Shown here in pieces: positions 1-13,920 of a stretch of DNA of 64,000 nt. Position 1 is the first letter of the stretch. Every line of letters begins with the position of its first letter. The notes under the pieces were generated by a model, which saw nothing but the letters and a program-made list of their open reading frames with translations, did not search any database and had not been told where the DNA came from. The position numbers and the translations under genes were made by a program. The stretch covers positions 563,001 through 627,000 of the forward strand of contig OY987265.1 in NCBI GenBank assembly GCA_963920665.1, in the 5' to 3' direction. Origin of the DNA: Straminergon stramineum (Eukaryota; Streptophyta; Bryopsida; Hypnales; Calliergonaceae).

Positions 1-3000
1 ACCGAAAGGACTTGTTGACAAAGGTGAACTTTGGGCCCATGTTATTGCCTAATGAGCATAAACAGTGCAAAGATTTGGTGTTAAGCTTTCTAGCTCATTT
101 GTTACCCATGACTCAAACTTGCCTCGGATAACCACAAAAAAATACTATATCAATTTGGTGAATAGTGCAAAGTTAGTTAGAGCATAGCAACAATGGATGG
201 CTCCAAAGAAGATGAGTATTTTGAAAGATATTCCATACCAAGAGATTCTCATGGACATGGATTGGATCATACAATCAATCTGACAAGACTAGAAATATTG
301 TAATTACATTACATTTAAATGAAAAGGATACAAGCACAACAAAAAGAGGAAGTAACTAGTCACTACATCATCTTTGCTTGTACTTATTCTGGAATCAACT
401 CTTATATTCAACTAAATTAGCTTGTAGCCTAAGATAATTTGGATTTTTTCCCGCTCCTTTTAGTTTGATCTCTTCCTCGTTCTCTTCCTAATTTGCCCCT
501 AGTTTTATTGTGGTCTAGTCTTTATTATTCGAGTGTTGGAATTTCATCATTGTCATCATCTAGTTGCTATTCCAAGCTCATTTGATTCGCCTATTCACTA
601 GAGATCTAAGGTTTTATTCAATGTTGTATTCATGTTGCATGGATCCTTTAGGTAGATTGCTCCTCCAATAGTCTTGATCTTGTTGTGTAGTTCATCTCAA
701 ATTCTAGCATCTTAGAAAAATCCCCTCCAATTGCTCCTAGCGTTGTTGCCTTTCAACCCTATTTCATGACCTTCTGTTTATTTTTCATTCTATCGTGCTA
801 GTTCTCCTTAACTATTTGTATTCATTCACTTGCTCTATTTGAGGTGTCCAAGGTTGTCTTTGCAAACTTGACAACAATATGACAAATACAACATCCAAGA
901 TGTGTAATAAACCTTTTGTTTGTCTAATAAAGTCAACTTTATCATTGATTTTCAAAAAATTAGCCCCCATTTATCTAAGCTCACTCAAAGGCTATGTAGC
1001 ATCCACATGACACATTAAAGGGCATATGTAGGTCCAACATGGATGGGCTAACTGCAAGTGTAAGGTGATTGTGTGTATAGGATGACGACTGATAGAGGCA
1101 AGTGCGTGTAAACCATGGGTGACTTTGCTTGGCAAGGGGTGACTAATGGTCTCTAGAAAGTAAACTTAGGTATTAGGGCAATCGTAGGAGGTCTCCAAAA
1201 GGCAATCATAGGTTTTCAAAGGGTGACAACTAATATCAAGAGTTACTCAATAAGATCTATTTCTTGTTCTAACATTGTGGAGATCGAGGAATCTCAACTA
1301 TCCTAAGGCTTTCTTCTTTCATTCTCTAAGTCCTTTGAATCAATAATTCATAGAGATGCCAATTGTTAAGAACTATATAAAGACCAATGACAAGATTTAC
1401 ATGAAATCATTAATGAATGATTTGAACTTTTCAATGGAGCACTTCAAATCGTGATGAAACGGGAGCCTTTCCATTTGAGTTCCAACTTTCCAACTTATTG
1501 GTCTTTAGAACCAAGGTACCATTTGTATAGGCGATGTGATGCAAATCACATGTGAGTTTTCCAAACAAAGCCTTATGTGATAATGAAATGGTTTTTGAGA
1601 GAGACAAGTCTCCAAAGGGTAATAGCACATATCAAGGGTGACTACACATGTCCAAGAAGAAACTAAGCTAGCCAAGTGGCTAAAGGGTGATTGCAAGTTG
1701 GCCAAAGGTGATTGTAGGCGAGTGCAAATTAGGGAAAGGGAAATTGCTAGTGGGCAAAAGGCAACTATGGATGGACAAAAGGGTATTTGTGGTTAAAACA
1801 CATGCTTCTAGGATGTATACAAAGGGGCAACCGCGGTAAGAAGAAAGCCCAATACCCTTCAAATTTTCAAAAAGAACAAGACATGTGGGCCCTAAAGAGT
1901 CACCTACAAAATCATCTACTAGAGAAAATTGGATCTATTATATAGATTATTATTTTTAATTAATAGTCTTTACAAAATAACTATATAGGGTCAATAATGT
2001 AGACTACCTTTAGACTATTCGTAATGAATGCTTAATGTCTAAATCTTATTGGGTGAGATGGAATCTATGCAATGTCTTCTTGTAGGTAGCTCAAGGTTGA
2101 AGTATTGGTCAAAGTTAATGTAGGTTTAGTTGTAGAATCCTACATTTTTTGAATTAAAATTTGTGCATGTTTGAAGGATAGATCATTCCTATCATCATTG
2201 TGTAACTTGAACATTTCATAAAATTGTATGCAAGAAAATATTAGAGTTTTAAAGGGAGTTAAGATAATTGAGCCTATTATAGTCACAACTCTAGACATGC
2301 CTATTGTAGTCCCAAAAATTATTGTGGTGTACATATGTCTTGTAAAATGTATGAGACAAGAAGAAGTGGGACTTCATTAGGTTTGTCTTGACCATTAGAC
2401 GTGTGGGCCCTAAAGAATCTCCTTCAAAAACAGTATTATATGTCTACATCAAAGAACTTGTTCTCGCAACATGTAGATGTTATTCTTAGGAAGTGAATAA
2501 TATTGTTTGTAAAGCCTGAGGGGCGCACTAATATATGCCAATTGTAACCACAGGTTTTAAGAAGGTATTTATATGGTGGCTATAATATACTAGGAATACT
2601 TGAGGCATATTCTAAAATAGTTGAGACATATTCTAGACATAATCTAATTAGATTTTCAAATTATTTCTTTTTTGAGTATAAAGCACCTTACATTACATGA
2701 TATTTTTTTAAATGTGATAGTAATGTTATCTCTCATTAATAAAAATGACAATATGTTTTAACTCACATAGTTTTCTAACTCAAAAGTCAATAATGAAGGA
2801 GAAAATGTATAAAATTGAAGATGTTCATCTTAGAGAAGGGATATATGTAGAAGCTATCACAATTGGTATGTTGGAATCGAGCTTGCAAGTGAAATTGAAG
2901 AAGAGGACAACAAAGTTTAACTACACATAAAGAATAAATAGAATATAAAGATGACCATATCCAGAGATATATAGAATATAGATGTGTTAAATGAAAAATT

Positions 3001-3108
3001 AATATGGTATGACATATAGACATATGTATATAATATGAATGTTGGATATAGTTGTAAGTCCCATATTGATTGTTAGCTAGCATGATTAGAAAAAAAAATA
3101 GATATAGG
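1..3108. other. AT-rich intergenic DNA, no gene recognised
   Basis: The open frames here are short (the longest 114 codons), lie on AT-rich low-complexity sequence and show no motif I recognise. No repeat ends or target duplications were found. It is probably old, decayed repeat DNA. Confidence 0.6.
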
Positions 3109-5319
3109 GGTGTGAGCGCCAAATTACCCACCGTTGGTAATTCGCAAACACAACTAGGCTTTGGATTTTGTCTAAGTGACTCCTACCTTCAAGTGTCTAA
3201 GCGTGATCCATTGTGACTTCCAAGCAATGGATCTTTTTACTAAGTGCCTGAGTGACCCCAAATTGTAAGATTCGCGTAAACTACTTCCAATGTTTTGGTT
3301 GACCGATTGGATGGCCTGCTATAGGATTTGGATGGAATCTATGCCAAGGAAGAAATAACCTAAGAAACCTCTAGTTCATCTTTTTCCATTTCTAAAAACA
3401 TAAAACTCGACCCTATTCGACCTTCCAAGCCAAAGTTATAGGTGGATGAAGTTTGATTGCTACTATGTTCCCCAAACTTCATCCATGGATTATATCTAGT
3501 TCTCCAATTCAGAAAGATCTGAAATTTTTAGAGATGGTTCAGAAGAATTGCTCCTGCCTAGATTTGGAGTTGGGCCTTGATTAGGGATTTCTACGAAATT
3601 TTCATCCACGACTCACCTAAACTTCATCTGCTAATTTCTCCTATCCTATAATTTGGAATTAACTTATCTTTCCAGCCCTGGACCCTAATTAGTATTCTCC
3701 TTCTACTCTATTTAATTCCATATCAAATCCGGGGTTTAACTATTCTCCATCCAATTTGGCCCTAATCTTCATTTGGCGATAACTTTCTCAATTTTGGCTT
3801 GATTTGGGCGTGCCTTAGGGTTTTGGATAGCTACGGCTCTCCTCTTTAAGTTTATGTCCTATGAAATGACCTGATCTATAGTTCTAAGGGTCTGACCTAG
3901 GGGTGGGCCTTGGCCCAAGCTGCTAATCACTAATTAGGGGCCTAGGAAAGAGTTGGAAAGGTTTAACTCATACCTCAGAACTGGATTCGTTGATCACACC
4001 CACCGGAAGCTTTCCCTCCTCCGCTATGAATTCCTAAGCTGTGAGACAACGAACCATCATTCTAATCATAAAATAAATTGGTACAAGGGTTTTTTTGAGG
4101 GCCTTATTCTATTTCTTTCCTTCGTTCTTCTTTTACTTCCCCAAGATCTTCCCTACATACTGTGGTGGCCCAACTAACCTTCGCTTCTACCAACTAAGCT
4201 AATCTTAAGGACATGTCATACCATCCTCTAAGGTTGAGCTACTTCTTACATCCTATATCTTATGTCCTATACTAATGTTTCACACTTAATCTTGTGGTGA
4301 TTACCTAATTCTAATCTAAGGGCTTAAGTAAGCCTCGAGGATTTTCCCTCCTATCTTATCTACTTCCACTCCTAACCTTCAAATTGTCCTCCCTCTTGTT
4401 ACAATCTCATTCTTTTGTCTATTGCTTGTTACTTTCGTGATGGTTTACGGAAGACGGGGAGTTGGATTCCCCGCCCTGACAGTTTGTTTAGTGCAGTTGG
4501 ATGTGTTGTGTTGGCCTCTTCTCCCCTTCCTACCTTAATTGACGGACCACCCTTCCCTTTCCTTCAATGTTGGAGTGGCTAAACAACCTTTTTCCCTCGC
4601 AGCCCTAGACAACCCCTTCTTTCCCCACTCTCAATCTTGGATAGCCCCTTTTTTCAAACTCCAGAGATCGAACCCCCAGCTTGTAATCCCAAAGCCCAAA
4701 TCCCCCCTCCAACACCTCCGTATCGAATCCTAGTAACCTAGTATCAATTCCCAGTAACCCTAGCTGAATCCCTGAAACCCCAACCTACCCCCCCCCCATG
4801 ATCTCAGTATTGAACCCAATAACCCGAATAACAAACAAATTCAATAACCCCAATATTGAATCTAGTAACCCAATATCGATCCTTAGTAACCTCGATCTAT
4901 AACCCTGGCCCCGCTTGACTTCCTACCGGTAGCTACTAGCACCACCGGTACTTGGCCCAACCTCGCCCAAAGCCTGGCCTTGGCCTCCTAGGTTCCAGGA
5001 TTCTGGTAGGTTGGGAGATTGGGAGATTGGATGCTAGGCTAGTTTAGGCTGGTTGTTGGATTGGCTCCTATGTTACTGATTTTTTTCTAATTCTAGGGGG
5101 TTTGGGGGTATGCCATGCCTATGATTTGGGGGTGTAAGCTATATTCGTGGGACGGCCACCTCACTTGATTTCTTCCTAATTGTTCTTCACCCTCAACTTT
5201 GACCTCTACTCCTACTTTTGGAGGGCCTAAACCTTGGTTTGTTTCCAACACGTTTTGGGAACTAAATCTTGTAGGGAAAGGGATCACGTGGTCTTATGGT
5301 TCTCTTGTGAGGTGGTTTT

Positions 5320-5490
5320 AACACACTGCTAAGACTTTTCACCTCAAGGGGGTTCAAAGCTTTGCGTCATTTCTTCTCTTAACACATCACTAAGACTTTT
5401 CACCCCACGGGGGTTCAAAGCTTCGTTGTCGTTCCCTCTTTTAATACACCGCTAAGACTTTTTTACCACAGGGAGGTTCATAGCTTCGCC
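5320..5490. repeat. Tandem repeat, about 62-bp unit, 2.8 copies
   Basis: Three diverged units start near 5320, 5381 and 5443. Each carries the core CTAAGACTTTT, then a purine-rich stretch ending GGTTCA(A/T)AGCTT. Spacing is 61 and 62 bp. No open frame follows the unit length. Confidence 0.85.
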
Positions 5491-8400
5491 ATATGGGCGG
5501 GACCCACTACCCTCACACCCTCGTATCTCTAACCAAGGGATACCACATCAATGTTAGGAATAAGGACAAAAGAAGAGGAAATGACCTTTAACACTCAAAG
5601 GACTAGCGACATGGGTTAGTAACATAAATGACTTGAACTAAAGGCCCCTCAAAGTGGCATCGCCAGTTATATTGGGGGTTGCTCTAGGATTAGTACACGA
5701 CAAAGAAAGGAGAATGATCAAAAGGGTCTCTCAAGGATAAGCACACTCAACTTCAAGTAACACAGTAAGTTAGTAAAGCTTCCAAGCTCAAGCTTGGAAG
5801 AATTAGTACCACATTCAATCAAAAGGCAAGGGACCTACAAAGACCTCGCAAGCTCAAACAACAACGGCCAAAACTGCTCGAAAAACACCGTTGCAAGGTT
5901 TGTGGCTAAAATGCCACAATTTCCAACATAAATTGGACCCAACGGACCCAATTATACAAAAAAGGGGGTAGTGAGAGAAGAGAAGAGGTGCCTGTTTATA
6001 CTCTTTCCCAAACATCTACCTCTCCTCATTCATCTAAGTTAACCTTATCTTCTTGGATTTTCATCCAAAACTCAAGGTTTCATTCTATGCTAGCCCACTA
6101 AACAAACTTTTGGAGATTAATTCCAAATTGCAAACGGATTGTGCCATTGGCTTCAGAAGGCCATTTTTAGTCTAACGAAATCCCAGGCTCCCTATTCTAT
6201 CTTCAAAATCACAATAAAACTTAACACCAACTTAACACCAAAAAATGGGGAAAATCCCAACTTTTGGAGGTTGACTTTCCTAGCAAAAGTAACTAGCTGA
6301 GGCTCCCAAGTAGATACAAGGGAGTGAGAAAATACCTATCTTGCGCCCCATTCCGCTTTCGTATGCTCCCGCTCTGCCGGTCAAACCCACCGTGGACTTT
6401 AAATTTCATTAATTATCAGGGAATGCTGTAGGTTCGGGTACTTCTGACTATTGGAATGTTGTGAAACTTGTCAGGGCAGATTATTAACATAAAAGAAGCT
6501 ACAATAATTTTTAGTAGGAATTTGCCGCCACCTGGGAATATTCTAGGAATTTCTAGGAATTTCCCATCGTAGGTTTTGGACAGTTGACCGTCTGGAAAGG
6601 CATCTTCTGACTATCAGAAAATTCCGAAACTTTTCGTAGAACCTCCCATGAGATCTCACAACACATGCACAAGCTCATATTTTTACTCTATACATTGGCC
6701 TAGGGGGGACAAAATCCACCCTCTCGTTTAATGCCAAGGAATCTTCCACACTAGGGGGAATCTTGGCAAATCGACTTCGCCATTGGTCCCCGGGCAAGGT
6801 TTAACTCCAGGTCACCCTCCTTGGACTTGAGATTCCTCCATGGTCCCGCTTTGGTATTTTCAACATTTATAAGCCAACCTTGGGGTTCCACTATTTCGTC
6901 GATGAAATGGGGATATTAGAACCTATCTCTAGGAACTAATTCCTATGCCTTACCAAGGTTCTCTAAACCAATTCCAACCTAGAGATATCCTCTCTATGTG
7001 GGGTTTTGAGAGGGATATGCCCATTACTTGCAATTGATCAATTTGCCACGATTAGTTGGGTTCTAATCTATTTACAACTCGTGGTTAGGCCATTCTAGCT
7101 ATAATATTCTAAAATTAGACCAAATACTATATTGGTATGTGACACACCTATTTCGGTTCTACACTCTTTTGGGGGCTTTTTGTATATAAAATTGCATTTA
7201 AAACAACAAAATATGAAAAGAAAAGAAAAGAATGAGCCCTTTGTGACAAATAAGGGGCTCACAAGGGGGCAATGAATATACAAATATGGAAGGTAATGAA
7301 AATACAAATGGGAGGTGGTATCAATTCACCCACTTGTAAAATCAGTAGATGACATTTCCTTACTATCTTCTTAGAAGAAACTAAATGAGCTCTACAATAG
7401 CTTTGGACTATAATCCTATTAATTAAAATAAAAAACCAACTATTTATATAAGAATTATGTTGTTAAAATATATAAAAAATCTAAAGTAAATATAATTATG
7501 TCATTTCATTTTTCATTTTATAAAGGTTATATAGTTAAATTAATTTTTTTAGAAAGAATGATATCAAAGTAATATGTGCATTCCAAAACTAAATGTATTC
7601 TAGTCAAATTTGATTGTAATTTTAATAATATTCATTTTTTTAGTATTTGTTTTAATCCCTAAAGTTCCTTCTTATTTAGATGCCTAAAATTACTTGAAAA
7701 TATTAGTCTCCAAAGCAAGGCCAAAATCTTCATCCATATTTATTTTTTAGCAAATTCAAGCATAGGATCCTTTAGTTAGCTTGTTAGAGCACACCCTCCT
7801 AAAATGTTCAAGCATTGCATGCTTCCATTGTTGGAATAGGAGGAGTAAGAGAAGGAGGCAAGAATGTTGGGAATTTTTTATAATTCATCCTCTCTCAAAT
7901 TTGTAATTATTAGAGAAAGAAGATGAGTCTCCACCATTGGTAGCACAACGACGCTAGCATGTGAGCTTGGAGCCGTGAGCCTGTGAGCTATGAGCGTGGA
8001 GTATGTGAGCCTAGAGCCCCTAAAACTTTTTTGGAGCAATTTTTTGCCCCCAAATTTTTTTTGGTCATTTTTTCTCCCAAAATAGACAAAAATTTCTTAT
8101 TTTTAGTGAATATTGTGACCTACGACCATGTCCCCTAAGACCGTGGACTCTGAAATGAGTTATTTTTTATTCTTCTAAAATTGCTTATTACTGTGGGAAA
8201 AGATTGTCAAATTTTATTGGAAAGTTGGAACACTTAGTTCAATGACTACAATGGGAAATATGCTAGATGGTTTCAGTATTATAGATAGATGCTATTTGGA
8301 CACAACTTAGTTGTGTTGTTTTCACTACCTAATTTGAATACATAGGATTTGGTGTCTGAATATCCTAGAACAATTGGAATTTTTCATGTGAGTTTGTATA

Positions 8401-8624
8401 AGTGCATATGTGTAGGGTGAGTAGAGAACCTCAAGGTTTGGGTGAAATGATGAATAGAAGCCATGGTGGATTTAGGATTGGCATTTGACTCGAATCTTAA
8501 GTTTTAGTGGCTTACATAATTTACAATTATAAAATTTCATTTCTCTTTATAATTGTAAGAACTACCAAAATGTTGACATCCTCCCCCAAATTGTAGGGAA
8601 TGGAGAAGATAAACAAAATGTGAA

Positions 8625-8643
8625 CCCCCCCCCCCCCCGGGGA
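8625..8643. repeat. Homopolymer tract C14 followed by G5
   Basis: Fourteen consecutive C are followed directly by five G. The short ORF reading across it on the minus strand (a glycine run) is an artefact of the homopolymer. Exact length may be unreliable in sequencing. Confidence 0.8.
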
Positions 8644-8938
8644 ATCCAAAGAATGAGGAAAGGGAAAAAAAACCCTGGGGATAGAAATTTAAAAAATGGG
8701 AAAATGAATGGGAACACATTAGAAGTAAAAAGACTATGAAGATGTTCTGAAACTAGGAAAAATACTTGGAAATATAGTCATTTCCATGAATTGGCAATGA
8801 AGCACTTCACTTATGAAACATGCTTCTATATTTCATGAATGCATTAACATTTTTCCTCTATACACTGCAAATCATTTCAATTGCAATATATGTGAATGAA
8901 TACTATGTAATTGAAGTACACAAATAAATGTAGGGTTG

Positions 8939-8943
8939 CCTAT
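8939..8943. repeat. Target-site duplication CCTAT, left of F1
   Basis: CCTAT at 8939-8943 is repeated exactly at 10937-10941, directly outside the two ends of F1. Confidence 0.9.
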
Positions 8944-10936
8944 TGTGAACCACCATATTTGTTCACTATTTAAAAATCCAAAAATATAAACATTAGGCAT
9001 GAATATACAAATCCGGAAGTGTTAGTACTCCAGATTAAGCCATAACCATCAATTAAGGAGTTTTCCGCTAAATAGCAATGGAAACTTCATGAGGTTAGGG
9101 CAAGATGCTAGAAAATGCAATTAGGAGGAAATTAGGGGAAATTCTAGGGAAAAAATGGGAAGTTAAAACTAAAAAGAGGTTAAGCAAGATTTGGTAGAGT
9201 AACCAAATTAGGCTAACGGTGAAATGATGAGAAAATGAAAACAAAAAATGAAAACTGAAAATGAAAACAAAAGACTAGAAGTAGGAAATGAAACTAAAAG
9301 TAAATTAAAAACCACAAAAATAATAAAGAAGAAAAAACACAAAAGAGGTTAGTTAAACTAAAACTATGACGAAAACACTAGTGTAGTGGGTAAAACACTA
9401 AAATAGGGCTAGAAACACTAAAATAGGATTTTACAGTAAGTTAGAGGGTTTTACAGTAATTTAGGGTGTGGAACACTAAAATAGAGCAATTTACACTAAA
9501 TTAGCGGATTTACAGTAACCTAGTGCAATTTGCACTAATTTGGCGCATTTTGCACCAAATTAGTGAATTGACAGTGAATTAGTGTAGGATGAAAGTAGTT
9601 TAGAAAATTAATCCGTTAGAAAGTTGAATATAGGCAAAATTAGGGTTTGGAGCCCTCTCTCTCTCAACTCTCTCTCAATTTTCCCCAATTTTGTGTGCAT
9701 GTGTATTGGAGAGCATTCTTGGTGATGAGGGGCGTTTTGAAAGCATGAGAAGCTAGAGATTAGGATGAGGGAACCAAAGTAGGACAATTTGTTGAGTAGG
9801 TCACCATTTTTTGAGAAAAAAATGGTGAAGGATTGATGGGAGTGAGGTCAGATGGGAATTGAAGTGGAGAGAATTAGGTTTTTTGTTGAATTGGGAGGGG
9901 ACTGCCAACTTTGGTGACTGATTGCGGAAGATTGGAAGAGCGTAATGGGCTGAATTTTTGGGAGGATGGAGAGGAAAAAGTCAGCTTTCCAACACGACCA
10001 GTCTTGACCAATTCCAAGCAAGGACGAGGACGGAGCAGCCGATTTAGTGCGAAGAGGTCAAGCCGCCCCCGCCACGGAAGACCGACGACTTTGGCGAGCG
10101 ATTATGGGAGTTCGGCAAAGCAGATCAACGTGAATTTTGAGGAGGAGAAAGATGGGGAAGTCAGCTTTCCAACAAAACAAGTCTCGCCTAATTTGGATTA
10201 AGGACAAAGCCAGGGCAATCATTTTAGTGGGACAAGGTCTGCTGCCTATCTAGCTGCAGTTGATTCTAGGTATTTCATCTTTTTTTTCCTTGTGATTCAG
10301 CTAAATCCAAATGTAATGTTAATTACAATACAATCTCTTCTTATCAATCTTGAAGCAATAGTTCAATGACTTGCATGCAATGTTCTTGTGGGGTGTGAGG
10401 GTGTAGAGGGTAGATATGAATTTTTAGGGTTTTAGGGCAAGTGCAGAAGCGCTACCCAAATTGGGGGTAAAATTAGGGTTAGGATATGGATTAGGAAATT
10501 GAAGGAAAAAAATAATTGGCCTAAAAGGAATGTGTGAATATGTTAGGGATGGGATTTATGAAATTAGGGAAGTATTTGGCATCAATTTAGGAAGTTAGTT
10601 AGGGATTGGGGTGGTTGTGGTGTGCTGGAATTTAATTTCAGGACACCAATTTGACCCAATTGGGGCCCCAAGGGCTAAGTTTAGGCAAAATTAGGCCTAG
10701 TAGGTTGCCCTAACCTTTCAAAGTAGGTACTAGGGTCATTGGAGGATTTTAGGGTGCATATTAGGATGGTGTAAGGGTGCTGCCCTCATTTCACTTAGAG
10801 TAGTTTAATGTTAAAAATTGATGAAAAAGGTATTTAGGAGTCCATTGCTTGGAAGGCAATCTAGGTAGGTGTCCCATACACTCCCCGCCGGCCAACTCTA
10901 GGGGATTTCTTCACCTTGCGGTGGAAAAGCCTCATA
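8944..10936 (+). mobile_element. F1, solo-LTR-like element, 1,993 bp
   Basis: F1 matches F2 (42203-44213) nearly end to end. Comparing the two copies fixes the ends as TGTGAACCA at the left and GCCTCATA at the right. Both copies are flanked by perfect 5-bp duplications (CCTAT here), which is typical of LTR retrotransposon integration, and there is no internal domain, so a solo LTR is the best reading. The right end is TA rather than the usual CA; TGTGA and TCATA form a short imperfect inverted end. Inside lies a periodic array (about 9370-9600) and a CT-rich tract near 9655-9680. A 96-codon frame at 9911-10201 is partly kept in F2 but has no recognisable domain. The orientation given is arbitrary. 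Insertion is just past the stop codon of the transposase pseudogene on its right. Confidence 0.85.
9370..9600. repeat. Periodic array of short CACTAAAATAG-like units inside F1
   Basis: About ten units of roughly 20-23 bp are variants of AACACTAAAATAGG, TTTACAGTAATTTAGG and GCACTAATTTGGCG. The same array is present in F2 at about 42640-42870 with one extra unit, so it belongs to the element and changes in copy number. Confidence 0.7.
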
Positions 10937-12343
10937 CCTATTCTGGAACTGTAATGATTCCTACTCGAACTAGAAGTACCTTCAATTCATTGAAGCTATA
11001 ACTAGGTGCATGAATGAATTTGTCTTCATGGATGTCCATCTTGCAAAAGTACCTATACAAGTAGTATAGGTGTTTCCAATTCATATATTGTTGTTGACCT
11101 CCAATAACTGAAACAACCATATTCACGAAGTCTGGGCATGTGCACGTGGGGAACATACCCACTGTAATTCGATAGATGTTTTTGTTAGTGTTTGTCCCTC
11201 TCTCAAGCGCCATTATTGCACGAAGGCCTGGAAAGGGGAGCAAAGTGATTCCGACTATTTGTCCTCTAACATTTCCTGCACTTTCCCACTTGTTTCGTAG
11301 TTGGTGCATTGGCTATCCTCCGAATGGTTCGGTTGTTCCTAACCGTTTGATATGCATCCGGGTTCTTGGATGTTGGTTGGTTATACAAGACAGTCTGGAA
11401 AACCTTCGACATGGTGAAGAGTCTCCATGGGGACAATGTCGGCCTTTCTTGAAGGTGGAAGCTTGCATGTTGTAGCATTAGAGTCTCCTCCCTATTGAGG
11501 TTGGTCCCATTGAGAACGGGCCACACCTCTGGTACCTTAGGCGAATCAATGACCCACTTCCTTTTCGTACCTTTCATACATTGTTCAATGTCATCCCAAC
11601 AGAACCAGAAGTCGACCACCACCTCCCGCTTGCTCCCGTAATCTTCTTTTCTGCCCCGATAGATTGGAGCTAGTATTCCCTTCCTTCCCCTTGCGATTTT
11701 GGAGGCGCACCTGATGTTGGTGGTCCGTTCTTGAGCGTCGCATTTTGCATTGGACTTGTGGCTGATCCTAGCAATGTGCCACTTGAAGGTGTCACAGTCA
11801 CTTTCAAATGCCGTTGTGACATATTTAGGGTTCTGGGTTAGAGGTTGTTCACTTGGACCCTCCAGAGATTGAAGAGAAGCCGTTGTGGACCTAGTTCTTA
11901 CACATGGCTAAGAGAAGTTCACTTTGTTCAGTTTATGTGAATCTCCAGCATCACCGATGGGTATGTCCAACATCCTCTTTGTGCTCCCAAAGATTTCCTC
12001 TCCTTCCAAGTGTGGTATTCTTGTTCCCACCCCCTCTGCTCCAAGCAACGTATTCAACGCTTTTGTGATTTTCTTGGAACATCCACTTCGTCTCGCAGCT
12101 CTGAGTTTGAGCTCCCCCTTGGACGGCCCTGATCCAGATGCATGTCCTCTGAGGTATGCCCGATAGTTGGTCATTTGCATCCATGCATGAATGCTGTCAT
12201 CACAAGTTGCGTCAAAGAGGTTGTTTCCTCGCTTTCCTGACATTTGAAGCCATTTGTTGTGAACTGTTTCAGACAAATTGTAGAAAGGTAGGTCAGTCAT
12301 CTCTTCCAAACTCAATTTCTACAAATCCATCCATCCATAACAC

Positions 12344-12800
12344 ATGAGTGAGGACATCCAATTTCATATTCGAGGGTTAATAGCCCATGTGATCATCCCG
12401 AACTCATTGCAAATGTATGAACCTCATTTGCTTACACAGCAAGACGTTTGTAAATGTAAAAATACAAAAGAGATTCTTTTCTCTATGAATGAGCACTACA
12501 CGAGATGTCTACTTTGGAGGAAAAAGACTGACATGAGATTCTCAGGAGGGGGTCCAAGAGCTCCTTCTTGAGTGGGAGTCTTTAAAAAAAGAGTAACATT
12601 TTTGAGCCTAGAACCTTCAGTCAGATCCAACTGAGGTCTAGGTGCCCTATCCTTGAACCCCTCATTTGGGTCCCTCCTCACATGCTCATCAATAAATTCA
12701 TAAAAGGTAAAAGTAATTCGTATTGGAATATTCTCAATCAAAGTCTCCACGTACATGCCTCTAAGTTTGGAGGGTACACCTCTATTTTTCAACAACCGCT
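12344..12800. other. Probable intron of the transposase pseudogene
   Basis: This stretch lies between two transposase coding blocks that are on the same strand and in the expected order. A 99-codon minus-strand frame (12496-12795) is open, but nothing in it resembles the transposase. I see no other gene. Confidence 0.4.
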
Positions 12801-13915
12801 TTAGATAGAGGAGAACGGATACTTCAAAATCAACTTACGAAGTCACTTACCATAGTCATGAAGCCTCCCCATTTTAGGTATCAAAAATGCCAGAAGGCTA
12901 GCCAGTGGTCCAAGTGATGAAGATCTTCTTCACTTGCAGCACCGGACAACAACCACCAAGATCGAATTGCGAGGTACCGCGTCTTTGCTTCTTCAATAGT
13001 CTTGGATTCTTTGTATTGTTTGCAGAGGGTAATGTGTTGTTGTTGAAATGCTTCCTTGATGTGCTTCTGGATATGCTTGTGGAGCGAACTACTCCAATGC
13101 AGCAAACACTTTATCTCACGATTCTCCATTTTCTCATCGGGCGACCCACTTTCGTAGACAATCCGTGCCGCATTCCAATTGGCCATCACGCTATCTACCA
13201 TGAATCCTTTGAAGTTGGTGTGTTCCACTCCATGTCTTGCCATGACCGTGTTTAGAGATCTCCAGAATTAGACTTGGATCTCCGTGTTCTCCGATTGCGT
13301 ATCGCAAGTGGCCACAGTCACGACTTTTTTGTACTCCGCATCATATACGTGGCATGCCATGGTGCTCCACTCGTTGATGCGTTTGACGTGGTCAAACATT
13401 ATCCATGTGTTTTGTAAATCCCCTCCTAGTTGCATTCGTTTGATGAGGTCCACTCCACTTCCGAGTCCTTCTGTGAGCATTTTGAAGAGGTAGACTTTCT
13501 CCCTTCCCTGTCCTGGGAAGACACTGTCATGTATGAACTCGAACTTTGACTCTTTTTTCATTGTCATGATGTTGTTAATGACCCCTCCTTTGTTGTTGGA
13601 GTGAAACGATGATATGACATTCCTAATGTTCGGACTGCTAAGATATTGGAATCAATCCATGACCTCCTCTAGTTCCTCTCCCTTCAACATCCCTTTCTCC
13701 CCCTCTCCATTGTGAAACAAATAGTTCGTGAGGAACTCTTTGTTGGCGGAGAGTGCAATTGCAAAGTTGGTGGCTATGGGCGTTTTGGCCACTTGCTGTG
13801 CAATGAGTCCCGAGATTTTCTCCGCGGAGTCTTTGTATACGCCCTTTGCTATAGGGTGCGTATGATCTCCAAAGTGTATAGCAGCCCTAGTCATTTTTTC
13901 ATTATCGCAATATAC

Positions 13916-13920
13916 GTAGT
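13916..13920. repeat. Target-site half GTAGT, left of element A
   Basis: GTAGT directly precedes TGTC of element A. The 5 bp after A (17305-17309, CCCTC) do not match. The reverse complement, ACTAC, directly precedes element C at 56402-56406, which is in opposite orientation. So the matching half of this duplication lies beside C, not A. Confidence 0.85.

Larger units (their letters stand above)
3109..8943. other. Non-coding, repeat-like DNA, no gene recognised
   Basis: The part from about 3109 to 6900 is less AT-rich than its surroundings and reads like a decayed retroelement, but I could not find paired ends, a primer-binding site or a coding domain. It holds one clear tandem repeat (5320-5490). 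From about 7100 onward the sequence is AT-rich. Around 7961-8018 a short motif containing GTGAGC recurs about five times. A C14 tract followed by five G lies at 8625-8643. Confidence 0.5.
10937..13920 (-). pseudogene. Mutator-like transposase, middle and C-terminal part (split gene, part 2)
   Basis: Read from 13920 downward, the frame gives a run starting YVYCDNEKMTRAAIHFGDH, then FDHVKRINEWSTMACHVYD, then FKGFMVDSVMANWNAARIVY followed by a CLLHW motif. The D...CxxH arrangement fits the MULE transposase catalytic region. Further on comes a segment ending FGSTKRMLDIPIG (about 12315-11908). Last is a SWIM-type zinc finger, CTCPDF...NWKHLYYLYRYF, ending at the stop at 10938. A likely intron donor (GTAAGT) lies near 12850. 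In-frame stops occur near 13652, 13268 and 12881, and a frameshift lies near 11270-11310, so it is dead. The N-terminal part is at 55312-56406 on the plus strand: the reading frame joins exactly there (see findings). I recognise the family by motif order; class assignment to Mutator is an inference. Confidence 0.82.

Noticed and set aside
3109..7143. Possible LTR element from TGTGAGCGCC to TGTGACACA
   Set aside because: Ends resemble TG...CA, but no matching target duplication, second copy or internal domain was found.
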